Positions 8,569 through 16,637 of a DNA stretch of 46,495 bases are shown one piece after another. A program made the position numbers and the translations under genes. Under the pieces are notes generated by a model. The model searched no databases and was not told the DNA's origin. It was given only the letters and a program-made list of their open reading frames with translations. Every line of letters begins with the position of its first letter. Within the stretch, counting starts at the first letter, position 1. This DNA is from Verrucomicrobiota bacterium (lineage in GTDB: Bacteria > Pseudomonadota > Gammaproteobacteria > Nevskiales > Nevskiaceae): the NCBI GenBank assembly GCA_903970595.1, contig CAJCJI010000466.1:1-46495 (forward strand). The letters run 5' to 3'.

Positions 8569-8904
8569 GTGCACGACGACAGCGGTCGAATGCTATTGTT
8601 GCCGGAAGACAACGGCGGAGAGCCGCTTAGCCGGCTGCTTGAGGCGCCCGTGCCAGTCGGGCGCTTCCTACCGCTTGCCATCGGCATGGTCGCCGTACTT
8701 GGCAAGTCGCACCAGCATGGCCTGGTCCACAAGGACATCAAGCCGGCCAGCTTTCTCGTCAACGCGAAAGGCGAGGTCAAGCTGACCGGCTTCGGCATCG
8801 CTTCTCGACTGCTCCGCGAACGACAGGCAGGCACCAAACAATCTGCCGAACTGAGCTTCTGCATTTCCAAGAAACATTTCAGGTGTTGGCGCTCTCATGA
8901 ATAG
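8569..8904 (+). pseudogene. Fragment of a Ser/Thr protein kinase domain
   Basis: A 111-residue frame containing the catalytic-loop part of a eukaryotic-like kinase: LGKSHQHGLVHKDIKPASFLVN, where HKDIKPxxxLVN is the HRDLKPxNxL motif (Asn replaced by Ser), and LTGFGIASRL in place of DFG. This pattern is typical of the N-terminal kinase domain of very large kinase/ATPase/histidine-kinase fusion proteins. The ATP-binding lobe and everything after GIASRLLRERQ are missing. It is therefore a remnant, apparently cut on both sides when the adjacent blocks were joined. Confidence 0.7.
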
Positions 8905-9345
8905 GCTCACGCTCTCGGCGGGTTGACCGTCACCATCCGTAATACGAAGGTATCGCCGATACCATTGTTCAATAGAGTCTGAACTGCTCGGGGCCTAACC
9001 TCGTCTCCGCATTCCAAGATGCGGAGACGAAAATGATGAGCAGGTCCGAAGCATTGATCGCCACGCGCAGCCGAATCGCTACGGCCGACAAACGCCGGTG
9101 TGCTGAAGGCTTCCAAGGCACGTGCACGCCGAGACTGGAAGGGACTGTTTCCGAGGACTCGCACCACTCCGCAGCTCGTTTCCACCACCCCCAAACGCTG
9201 GCCACTCCCTCCTCCCGGACTCTCTCCTTCCGGTTCGCCAGCGTCTTGCCGCCGCCCGCTTATCCCGGGCTGCGGCTTTTCTATTCCCTCGGCCCCGCTT
9301 CCATTCCGACCACGGACGTGCAGATCGCGTCCCTCAACTTCTGAC
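8905..9345. promoter_or_regulatory. Leader region of the rightward cupin-cyo operon
   Basis: A 441-base gene-free stretch ahead of the cupin gene and the large operon. It contains a perfect long palindrome (listed separately) and a pyrimidine-rich stretch around 9180-9300. The operon's promoter is expected here, but no strong sigma70 hexamer pair is evident. It could depend on an activator such as the nearby FixJ-type regulator. Confidence 0.4.
9001..9030. repeat. Perfect 12-bp inverted repeat
   Basis: TCGTCTCCGCAT (9001-9012), spacer TCCAAG, then ATGCGGAGACGA (9019-9030). Arms are perfect. There is no T-tract on either strand, so it is not a classical terminator. It may be an operator or mRNA hairpin ahead of the operon. 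Confidence 0.6.
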
Positions 9346-9744
9346 ATGAACACCAACACCATCCGACTCATGGCGGCGGTGGCTGTTGCGAGCACCCTGG
9401 CTCCGCGGGCGCAGGCGGAGCAAGCAGGGGTCACGCGTACCGACCTTCAGCGGCACGACCTCAGCGTTCCCGGATACGAAGCGCTCCAAGCGCGTGTGGA
9501 TATCGCTCCAGGAGCGATCGCTCCGAAGCACAAGCATCCGGGCGAGGAAATCATTTATGTGCTCGAAGGCAGCTTGCAGTACCAGCTCGAAGGCCAGCCG
9601 CCCGTGACGCTCAAGACCGGTGATGTTCTGTTTGTCCCGGCGGAAACCTTCCATACGGCCAGAAACGTCGGCAGCGTCAACGCCGCAGAGCTGGCGACCT
9701 ATGTTGTGGAAAAAGGCAAGCCGCTGGTGGTGCTGGCGCCGTGA
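9346..9744 (+). CDS. Exported cupin-domain protein
   Basis: A 132-residue protein with a cleavable signal peptide (cleavage expected after PRAQA) and one cupin_2 barrel. Metal-site residues are visible in PKHKHPGEEIIYVLEG (the H-x-H and Glu of motif 1) and in GDVLFVPAETFHTARN (motif 2 His). Exported single-cupin proteins usually bind small ligands or have minor oxygenase/isomerase activity; the ligand is unknown. It ends 41 bases before the decarboxylase gene and is probably the first gene of that operon. A longer upstream frame has poor composition and is rejected. Confidence 0.78.
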   Translation: MNTNTIRLMAAVAVASTLAPRAQAEQAGVTRTDLQRHDLSVPGYEALQARVDIAPGAIAPKHKHPGEEIIYVLEGSLQYQLEGQPPVTLKTGDVLFVPAETFHTARNVGSVNAAELATYVVEKGKPLVVLAP

Positions 9745-9785
9745 GCGTCCGCCGCATCTTTCTTGGCCCAATCAAAGGAGTAAAT

Positions 9786-11498
9786 ATGATGTCCAGCAGC
9801 CCCACCCGACGCATGACGATCGGCGATTTCCTGCTCCGCCGACTCGAGGAGGCCGGCATCCGGCACCTGTTCGGTGTTCCCGGCGACTACAACCTCTGCT
9901 TGTTGCAGCAGCTGTACGACGCCGGCAGGCTGAAGTGGATCGGCAATACCGGTGAGCTGACTGCGTCCTACGCAGCGGATGGCTACGCGCGGCTGAACGG
10001 CCTGGGTGCGCTGCTGGTTACAAACGGCGTCGGCCCGCTGAGCGCGATCAACGGTGTTGGCGGTTCCTACAGCGAGCACGTTCCGGTCATTTGCATCTCT
10101 GGATCGATACCGTTGCGGTCCATCGACCGCGGCCTGGGGATGCACCACACCATGGCGGACGGCACCTTCGACCATTTCTTGCACGCCCACGCGCAAGTGA
10201 CCGTCGCACAGGCCAGGCTCACGCCCCGCAATGCGGCCGCCGAGATCGACCGGCTGATACTCACCGCCTGGCGTGAGAAGCGCCCGGTTTACATGGAGCT
10301 GCCGTCCGACATTCCCTATCTCGAGATCGAGGTTCCGGAGGCCCCCCTCATACTGGCCGAGCCGCCCAGCGATCCGGAACGGCTGCATTCGTGCATCTCA
10401 GCAATCGCGGGGCGCCTATCCTTGGCCACGTCACCGGCGATTCTGGTGGATGCGGACGCTGGCCGGTTTGGCGTCGCGTCCGAGCTAATGCAACTGGCCG
10501 AGAAGATGCAGGCCCCGGTTGCAGTGATCAACGCAGCCAAAAGCGTCATTGACGAGACGTTCCCTCACTACCTTGGCATCTACGCTGGCGGGGCCAGCGA
10601 GCCGGGCGTGCGCGAGATCATCGAAAGCAGCGACTGCCTTCTCGCAATCGCCTACTCGCCGATCGAAGTAACCACGGGTGACTTCACGGCCTCGCTACCC
10701 GCCGCCACAATCCACGCCCGTGGACATTCGGTGGATGTCGGCGATGACAACTATCAAGCGGTGACGCTGAAGGAAGTCCTGCGCGGTGTCATCGACGCCG
10801 TCCCGCAGGTGACGAACCGCCCTCCGCGTCAGCTTGCGAAGGCGATTGCCAGCAAATTCGCCGAGGCTTCCGCCAAGCTGACCCAGGCTGCCTATTGGCC
10901 AGCCATTCAGGGCTACCTGCGGCCAGGAGACGTCCTCTACGTCGACAATGGCACTTCATTCTCCATTCTTGGCCTCAAGCTCCCGCCGGATTGCACCTTC
11001 ATCGGCTCAATCAACTGGGGGTCCATCGGCTACTCGGTCGGGGCCCTGCTTGGCGCGCTGACCGCGGCCCCGCATCGCCGTCACCTGCTGTTCCTCGGCG
11101 ATGGCTCCTTCCAGGTGACGGCGAACGAGCTGTCCACCATCCTGCGGCACGACCACAAGCCGGTGATCTTCCTGATCAACAACGGCGGTTACACCATCGA
11201 GCGCGGATACATCGGTAAGGCCGAGTCATACAACGACGTCGCCAATTGGTCCTATGCCGCCCTGCCGAAGGTGTTTCGGCCGGACACCTCGGCGCGATCC
11301 TTCGTCGTCAAGACCGTCGGCGACCTGCAACACGTCCTCAGCGTGCCGAACGACACTCTGATCTTCGTCGAGTCGATCATGGATCCCTGCGACGCTCCGG
11401 CGCCGGTCACCATCAGCAGCAACAAGGGCGCGGAGCTTGACTATGGGCCCCGCGGCCCGCAACACCGCGACGGCCTCCAGCTCCGGCCCGCCAAATAG
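9786..11498 (+). CDS. TPP-dependent 2-keto acid decarboxylase (pyruvate/indolepyruvate type)
   Basis: A 570-residue enzyme of the pyruvate/indolepyruvate/phenylpyruvate decarboxylase family, converting a 2-keto acid to an aldehyde plus CO2. Visible features: GVPGDYNLCLL (D34), catalytic Glu in NTGELTASYAADGYARL (E57), the paired histidines MHHTMAD (H121-H122), and the TPP/Mg motif from GDGSFQVTANE to NNGG. The order of conserved blocks matches PDC/IpdC rather than acetolactate synthase (no FAD or regulatory partner gene). AAAGGAG stands five bases before the ATG. The substrate cannot be settled from sequence. The next gene is an oxidoreductase, suggesting a short catabolic or detoxification step. 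The element also carries thiC-thiS-thiG, part of the route to the cofactor TPP. Confidence 0.85.
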   Translation: MMSSSPTRRMTIGDFLLRRLEEAGIRHLFGVPGDYNLCLLQQLYDAGRLKWIGNTGELTASYAADGYARLNGLGALLVTNGVGPLSAINGVGGSYSEHVPVICISGSIPLRSIDRGLGMHHTMADGTFDHFLHAHAQVTVAQARLTPRNAAAEIDRLILTAWREKRPVYMELPSDIPYLEIEVPEAPLILAEPPSDPERLHSCISAIAGRLSLATSPAILVDADAGRFGVASELMQLAEKMQAPVAVINAAKSVIDETFPHYLGIYAGGASEPGVREIIESSDCLLAIAYSPIEVTTGDFTASLPAATIHARGHSVDVGDDNYQAVTLKEVLRGVIDAVPQVTNRPPRQLAKAIASKFAEASAKLTQAAYWPAIQGYLRPGDVLYVDNGTSFSILGLKLPPDCTFIGSINWGSIGYSVGALLGALTAAPHRRHLLFLGDGSFQVTANELSTILRHDHKPVIFLINNGGYTIERGYIGKAESYNDVANWSYAALPKVFRPDTSARSFVVKTVGDLQHVLSVPNDTLIFVESIMDPCDAPAPVTISSNKGAELDYGPRGPQHRDGLQLRPAK

Positions 11499-11544
11499 GA
11501 CGGTATTCCCAGCCTGCTTCATTCCAACATCTTCGAGAACTCAT

Positions 11545-12510
11545 ATGACTGACACCAAGACCATTCACCGCATTACCGTTATTGGCACCGGCGTCATCGG
11601 GGCGAGCTGGACCGCGTTGTTCCTCGCCAAGGGACTGCAGGTTGTCGCAACCGATGTCGCGCCGAACGCAGAAGGATCCCTGAGGAAGTTCGTAGAGACC
11701 GCCTGGCCGGCGCTGAAACGACTGGGCCTCTCACCCGGAGCCTCGCAGTCGAACCTGAGATTCACCCCCGCTCTCCCGGAAGCGGTCGCCGGGGCCGACC
11801 TCGTCCAGGAAAACGGACCCGAGCGCGTCGAATTCAAGCGGAAGCTCTATGGGCAGCTCGATGAATTGCTGCCACCCGACGTGATCATCGCCTCCAGCTC
11901 GTCGGGGCTCACCATGAGCGAAATCCAGTCGGGCGCCGCGTCCCATCCGGAGCGGTGCGTCATTGCACATCCATTCAATCCGCCTCACCTGGTGCCGCTG
12001 GTCGAAATCGTCGGCGGGGCAAAGACCTCTGAAGAGACCATTCTGCGGGCAACGGACTTTTACACGTCGATCGGCAAGAAGCCGGTGCGCCTCAACAAGG
12101 AGGTGCCGGGGCACGTCGCTAACCGTCTGCAGGCGGCGCTTGGCCGCGAGGTTTATCACCTGGTTGCCGAAGGTGTGGTGAGTGCCGCGGACGTCGATAC
12201 CGCCCTTTGCTGGGGGCCGGGCCTGCGCTGGGGCATCATGGGCAACATGATGCTCAATCACCTGGGCGGTGGCGCAGGCGGCATCGAGCACTTCTTCCAG
12301 CAATTCACTGGCCCGCTGACGGCCTGGTGGAAGGTTCTCGGCTCCCCGGTGCTTACCCCGGAGGTGCAGAAGAAGCTCGCCGACAGCGTTCATGCCGAGG
12401 TCGGATCGCGCACCGTCGAAGAATTGGAGGCGGAGCGGGACGACGTTCTGCTTGGGTTTCTGGAGTTGCGCGCCAAGCGACCGGAAACGGCCGGCCGGCA
12501 TAGGGGCTGA
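11545..12510 (+). CDS. 3-hydroxyacyl-CoA dehydrogenase family NAD-dependent enzyme (carnitine dehydrogenase-like)
   Basis: A 321-residue NAD-dependent dehydrogenase. An N-terminal Rossmann fold starts with ITVIGTGVIGASW, followed by the conserved SSSSGL segment and the catalytic block HPFNPPHLVPLVEIV. The C-terminal helical domain has the GHVANRLQAALGRE signature. Length and the single NAD/C-domain layout fit L-carnitine dehydrogenase or the lambda-crystallin/L-gulonate dehydrogenase group better than fatty-acid FadB. It starts 46 bases after the decarboxylase, and the frame open upstream of 11545 overlaps that gene and is not used. It reduces NAD+ to NADH, which the next gene product could reoxidise. 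Confidence 0.8.
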   Translation: MTDTKTIHRITVIGTGVIGASWTALFLAKGLQVVATDVAPNAEGSLRKFVETAWPALKRLGLSPGASQSNLRFTPALPEAVAGADLVQENGPERVEFKRKLYGQLDELLPPDVIIASSSSGLTMSEIQSGAASHPERCVIAHPFNPPHLVPLVEIVGGAKTSEETILRATDFYTSIGKKPVRLNKEVPGHVANRLQAALGREVYHLVAEGVVSAADVDTALCWGPGLRWGIMGNMMLNHLGGGAGGIEHFFQQFTGPLTAWWKVLGSPVLTPEVQKKLADSVHAEVGSRTVEELEAERDDVLLGFLELRAKRPETAGRHRG

Positions 12511-12512
12511 CC

Positions 12513-13868
12513 ATGAACGCGTCAATTGCCCAGGCCAGCGAAGACACTGGCCCGCAGTCTGGTGTTGCAGTGTCTCACCGCACTAGGCCGCGGGTCGTCA
12601 TCGTCGGAGGTGGATTTGCCGGGATCGCCGCCGCGCGTGCGTTGCGGCGCACCGATGCCGACGTCGTCGTGATCGACCGCCGCAACCACCACATCTTCCA
12701 GCCGCTGTTATACCAGGTGGCGACAGCGGTTCTCTCTCCCGCCGACATTGCCGCGCCCATCCGTCAGCTCGAGGCAAGCCAACGCAACCTCAGCGTGGTC
12801 CTTGCTGAGGTCGCCGGCGTCAACCTGGGCGACCGTACCATAGAAGCCTCTGTTCCCGGCGTAGGAGTGCGCACGCTTGGATTCGACTTTCTGATTGTCG
12901 CCACGGGTATGCGCCCGAGCTACTTCGGATCCGACCAGTTCGCTCGGCATGCGCCCGCACTCAAGACGCTCGGCGACGCCGAGACCATCTGCGCCAGGAT
13001 CCTGGGCGCGCTCGAATGCGCGGCAACAACCGATGACGAGATCGAGCGTAGCCGACAGATGACCTTCGTGCTGGTCGGAGCGGGCCCCAGCGGCGTCGAG
13101 CTCGCAGCCTCCCTTGCGCACATGGTGAAGGAAACCTTACGCGGAAACTTCCGCCGCATCAATCCATCCGAGTGTTCCATTGTCCTTCTCGACGCGAGCA
13201 GCCGGGTCCTGCCGACTTTTGACGAGGCGTTGTCTGAAAAAGTCACTCGACGGCTCACCAGTCTCGGCATCAAGGTCATGACAGGGGTCAAGGTTGAGAA
13301 CATCGATGAAAAGGGTGTGATTGCCGGCGGAACACCGATCCCAAGCGCTACCGTGCTGTGGACCGCAGGTGTCGCGGCGTCGCCTTTGCCCAAGATGCTG
13401 GGAGGCAAAACCGACCGCGCGGGCCGTGCCCTGGTCGACCCCTTCCTGAATATCGTCGGCGCGCCTGATGTATTCGTTGTTGGTGACGCGGCGTCGATCA
13501 TGCAAGGCGATCGTCCGGTGCCTGGCGTAGCGCAGGCCGCGATTCAACAAGGGCGCTACGCGGGGCAGCTGATCGCGGACCAGCTAAAGGGGCGACAGGT
13601 CAGGCGTCCATTCCACTACTTCGACAAAGGCAACATGGCGGTCGTCGGCAAGAACTACGCGATTCTCGAGCGGGGCTCGTTGCGTACCAGCGGCTTCCTG
13701 ACGTGGCTGGCGTGGGCATTTGTTCACATTCTCGCCCTGCCCCAACTGCAGAACCGCTTGCGCGTGTGGGGCCAGTGGCTTTGGTCATATGTCACCGACC
13801 AACGCAGCTCGCGCCTGATCCCCGAGCCGCCGCGACTGCCCGGCGCAGAAGCGAAAGGAGCGTCATGA
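12513..13868 (+). CDS. ndh: Type II NADH:quinone oxidoreductase (NDH-2)
   Basis: A 451-residue flavoprotein. The FAD-binding motif is VVIVGGGFAGIAAARAL and the NADH-binding motif is FVLVGAGPSGVELAASL. NDH-2 hallmarks are HHIFQPLLYQVATAVLSPADIA near the FAD site and FVVGDAASI plus PGVAQAAIQQGRYAG near the quinone site. The C-terminus has the amphipathic, Trp-rich segment used for membrane attachment (FLTWLAWAFVHILALPQL). It would pass electrons from NADH to quinone without pumping protons, supplying quinol to the bo3 oxidase encoded downstream. It starts two bases after the preceding stop. The gene symbol is by family. Confidence 0.9.
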   Translation: MNASIAQASEDTGPQSGVAVSHRTRPRVVIVGGGFAGIAAARALRRTDADVVVIDRRNHHIFQPLLYQVATAVLSPADIAAPIRQLEASQRNLSVVLAEVAGVNLGDRTIEASVPGVGVRTLGFDFLIVATGMRPSYFGSDQFARHAPALKTLGDAETICARILGALECAATTDDEIERSRQMTFVLVGAGPSGVELAASLAHMVKETLRGNFRRINPSECSIVLLDASSRVLPTFDEALSEKVTRRLTSLGIKVMTGVKVENIDEKGVIAGGTPIPSATVLWTAGVAASPLPKMLGGKTDRAGRALVDPFLNIVGAPDVFVVGDAASIMQGDRPVPGVAQAAIQQGRYAGQLIADQLKGRQVRRPFHYFDKGNMAVVGKNYAILERGSLRTSGFLTWLAWAFVHILALPQLQNRLRVWGQWLWSYVTDQRSSRLIPEPPRLPGAEAKGAS

Positions 13869-13966
13869 GCAAGTTGTTGAAGCACAGGCGGCCGCAGTTC
13901 CTCGGCACCCAGGGTGCGGCGGTTATCTCTAAACAGGTTCGAGCCCTCAGGAGTTCACAACCATGA
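13865..13966 (+). CDS. Small 33-residue linking ORF between ndh and the efflux genes
   Basis: A 33-codon frame overlaps the ndh stop by four bases (ATGA) and overlaps the next start by four bases (ATGA). It has a strong AAAGGAG seven or so bases upstream. The peptide starts MSKLLKHRRPQFLG, is basic, and has no recognisable family. Its position suggests either a translational-coupling leader for the efflux genes or the stub of a lost gene. Many annotation tools would skip it. Confidence 0.5.
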   Translation: MSKLLKHRRPQFLGTQGAAVISKQVRALRSSQP

Positions 13967-15039
13967 ATGCGCAACTGCAGCCCCGTGAGCGTCTTCTGTC
14001 CGTCGAAAGAGGGTGGCGGCTGGCGGTGATCACTCTCGCCTTGGTCGTTCTGGTCGTGGTGACTACCCGCTGGACACGGTGGGTGGGCGGCGCAGGCTGG
14101 CAGGCCACCGATGATGCCTATCTGCAGGCGGACGTGACGCCCATAGCCGCGAAAGTCGCTGGTTACGTGAAGCAGGTGGAAGTCCAGGACTACGAGCGGG
14201 TAAAGGCCGGCCAGCTCATTGCCCAGATTGTCGATGACGACTACAGCGCGACCGTGGAACAGGCGCAGGCCAATGCGGATGCGGCCACAGCACAGGTCGA
14301 CGCACTTGAAGCCCAGAAAAATCTCCAGGACGCCAATGTGCGGGCTGCCGAAGCCGTCATAGCTGCCACCAGTGCCAACCTGGCGCAGAACGGACGGGAT
14401 GTCTTGCGCCAGACGCGCCTGGTGGAAGCAGGGTCCTCTTCGACTGAGGCCACGGAAAAGGTTCATAACACCCGCGACGACCTGGTGGCGCAACTCCAGC
14501 AGAACCGCGCCCAGGCGGAAGCGGCCCGGCGCCAAGTAGCCGTGCTTGCCGCGCAGACCGAGCAGGCCAAGGCTGCCGCCGAAGCGCGTCGCGCCGAGCT
14601 GGAGCTCGCCAAGATCAACCTGGGCTACACGAGGGTTGTTGCACCGGCCGACGGCGTGCTTGGGCCCAGGCAGATCCTCACCGGCCAATATGTCAGCGTG
14701 GGTGGGCAGTTCACGACGCTGACCCCATTGCCCCACGTCTGGGTTACCGCCAACTACAAGGAAACGCAGCTTACCCACATGGCGATCGGCGAGAAGGCCG
14801 AGATCAGCGTTGACACATTCCCCGGTCATACCCTGAAGGGTCATGTGCTGTCCTTTTCTCCCGCCTCCGGGGCCGAGTTCGCGTTGCTGCCGCCGGACAA
14901 CGCGACGGGGAATTTCACCAAGATCGTGCAGCGTATCGCCGTCAAGATTGCGGTCGATGATGCCGACGGCCTGGGCGACCTGTTGCGGCCAGGAATGTCG
15001 GTCGTCGCACGCATCGACGCAACCGCCTCTGTGCCATGA
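13963..15039 (+). CDS. HlyD/EmrA-family membrane fusion protein
   Basis: A 358-residue periplasmic adaptor. A single N-terminal membrane span (LAVITLALVVLVVVTT, about 23-38) precedes the beta-barrel/lipoyl start TDDAYLQADVTPIAAKVAGYV, a long Ala/Gln-rich coiled coil (about 95-210), the second lipoyl half KINLGYTRVVAPADG, and a beta barrel ending in LLRPGMSVVARID. TDDAYL and the single span mark the EmrA/FarA type that pairs with DHA2-family MFS pumps. An AGGAG lies eight bases upstream. The stop overlaps the start of the pump gene (ATGA). Named emrA-like; substrate unknown. Confidence 0.88.
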   Translation: MNAQLQPRERLLSVERGWRLAVITLALVVLVVVTTRWTRWVGGAGWQATDDAYLQADVTPIAAKVAGYVKQVEVQDYERVKAGQLIAQIVDDDYSATVEQAQANADAATAQVDALEAQKNLQDANVRAAEAVIAATSANLAQNGRDVLRQTRLVEAGSSSTEATEKVHNTRDDLVAQLQQNRAQAEAARRQVAVLAAQTEQAKAAAEARRAELELAKINLGYTRVVAPADGVLGPRQILTGQYVSVGGQFTTLTPLPHVWVTANYKETQLTHMAIGEKAEISVDTFPGHTLKGHVLSFSPASGAEFALLPPDNATGNFTKIVQRIAVKIAVDDADGLGDLLRPGMSVVARIDATASVP

Positions 15040-16637
15040 GCTCAGTGGCGGCAACAGTGACAGCTGTCCGACCCGGTCCTGAAGCCTCGATTCCCTGGCT
15101 CGGGATCACGGGCGTGGCGCTGGCCACGTTCATCTCCACCCTGAATGGGGGGCTGTCGACCTTTGGTCTCGGCGACGTCCGCGGGGCAATCAGCGCCGGC
15201 TTCGACGAAGGTGCCTGGATCAATACCGCCCAAACCGTGGCGCAAATGCTGGTCGTCCCTCTCGCGGTGTGGTGGGGCGCAGTGTATGGGGGGCGTCGCG
15301 TCTTGTACTGGTCCGCCCTGGCATTCGCGCTCGTGTCGTTTCTCAAGCCCTTTTCATCGAACCTCCCGGAATTGATGGCGCTCCAATTCGCCGGCGGTGT
15401 CGCGTCCGGCTTTTTCGTGCCGCTGACTTTGACGGTCATCCTGCAAAACATGCCGCCCCGTGCCTGGGCTTACGGCGTCGCGATATATTCCTTGAATTTG
15501 GAGTTCTCCCAGAACATCTCCGCCTCGCTGGAAGGCTGGTACGTCGAGCACCTGTCCTGGCAATGGGTTTATTGGCAGAGCATCCCCCTGGCCCTGGGAA
15601 TGGCGTATTGCCTCTATGCCGGGCTCAAACCGCAACCCCGAAATAACCAGGTGCCGCCGACTGACCGGTTCGCGTTGGTTCTCGGAGGCGTAGGGCTGTC
15701 ACTGATCTATTCCGCCCTCGACCAGGGAGACCGGCTCGACTGGCTCAACTCGGGGCTTATCTGCGGCCTCCTGGCGTCCGGGGCGCTTGCACTCGCCGTG
15801 TTCCTCGTGCACGAGATTCGGTCGCCACATCCCTTGTTCAACCTGCGCGTGATGTTCAGCGGCCCGCTGCCACGCATGCTGCTCCTCATCTCCTTGTTGC
15901 GATTGATCATCCTGTCCACCGCATACGTCGTGCCCCAGTATCTCGGAGCGGTTCGAGGATTCCGCGCCCTGGAGACCGGCGACACCTTGATCTGGATCGC
16001 CATACCCCAGTTGGCAGTTTGCGTCGCGGCAGCGCTGACCTTTCGACGGATCGACGCACGTCTGGGTTCGGCTATTGGGTTTCTGCTCGTCTGCACGGCC
16101 TGTCTGATGGTGGCTTACGGTCTGACTCCAGAGTGGGGCTCCGCCGAGTTCATGCCTTCCCAACTGCTGCAGTCGGTGGGCCAGAGCTTCGCCATCACAG
16201 GGATTGTTTTCTACGCTGTGCTCCACCTCCGCAAGGAGGACGCGCTCACCTTGGGCGCGGCGGCGCAGGTGACCCGGGTGATGGGGGGCGAAATCGGCCG
16301 TGCCTTCGTGTCAACGTTCACGCGGATCCGGGAGCAGCGGGCGTCCAACCTCATCGGCCTGCACCTGCAGGCCGGGAGCGGAGACGTCGTGCATCGCGTC
16401 CATACCTATGCTGCGGCAACTGCCCGGCTGGGAAACCCCATGAGTGCCGGTACCCGCGGGTCAGAGCTGCTTAGCCTCGTTGTTCGGCAAGCAGCTACGA
16501 CACAGGCGGTCATCGACACCTCGATCGTGCTGGCAGCGTCGTGTGCGATCGGCGTCCTGGTCCTCGGGATCTCGCGAGCAGCGCCGGCAGGTCCGGCTTC
16601 GCACCGGCCCATCTTATTCTTCGGAGGCAAGTCATGA
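15036..16637 (+). CDS. EmrB-like MFS transporter (DHA2 family, 14 spans)
   Basis: A 533-residue inner-membrane drug/proton antiporter of the DHA2 group. Many hydrophobic segments are evident from WLGITGVALATFISTLNGG through the C-terminal TSIVLAASCAIGVLVLGI. The first span carries the polar S-T-L-N pattern near the usual EmrB Asp position. Hydrophobic blocks total about 14. It forms a tripartite pump with the preceding adaptor and the following outer-membrane factor, with ATGA overlaps at both ends. Substrates of this class are amphipathic drugs, fatty acids or phenolics. Confidence 0.87.
   Translation: MSSVAATVTAVRPGPEASIPWLGITGVALATFISTLNGGLSTFGLGDVRGAISAGFDEGAWINTAQTVAQMLVVPLAVWWGAVYGGRRVLYWSALAFALVSFLKPFSSNLPELMALQFAGGVASGFFVPLTLTVILQNMPPRAWAYGVAIYSLNLEFSQNISASLEGWYVEHLSWQWVYWQSIPLALGMAYCLYAGLKPQPRNNQVPPTDRFALVLGGVGLSLIYSALDQGDRLDWLNSGLICGLLASGALALAVFLVHEIRSPHPLFNLRVMFSGPLPRMLLLISLLRLIILSTAYVVPQYLGAVRGFRALETGDTLIWIAIPQLAVCVAAALTFRRIDARLGSAIGFLLVCTACLMVAYGLTPEWGSAEFMPSQLLQSVGQSFAITGIVFYAVLHLRKEDALTLGAAAQVTRVMGGEIGRAFVSTFTRIREQRASNLIGLHLQAGSGDVVHRVHTYAAATARLGNPMSAGTRGSELLSLVVRQAATTQAVIDTSIVLAASCAIGVLVLGISRAAPAGPASHRPILFFGGKS

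Noticed and set aside
13792-15054. 420-codon minus-strand frame over the emrA-like gene
   Set aside because: Antisense to a well-supported adaptor gene; Gly/His/Arg-rich shadow.
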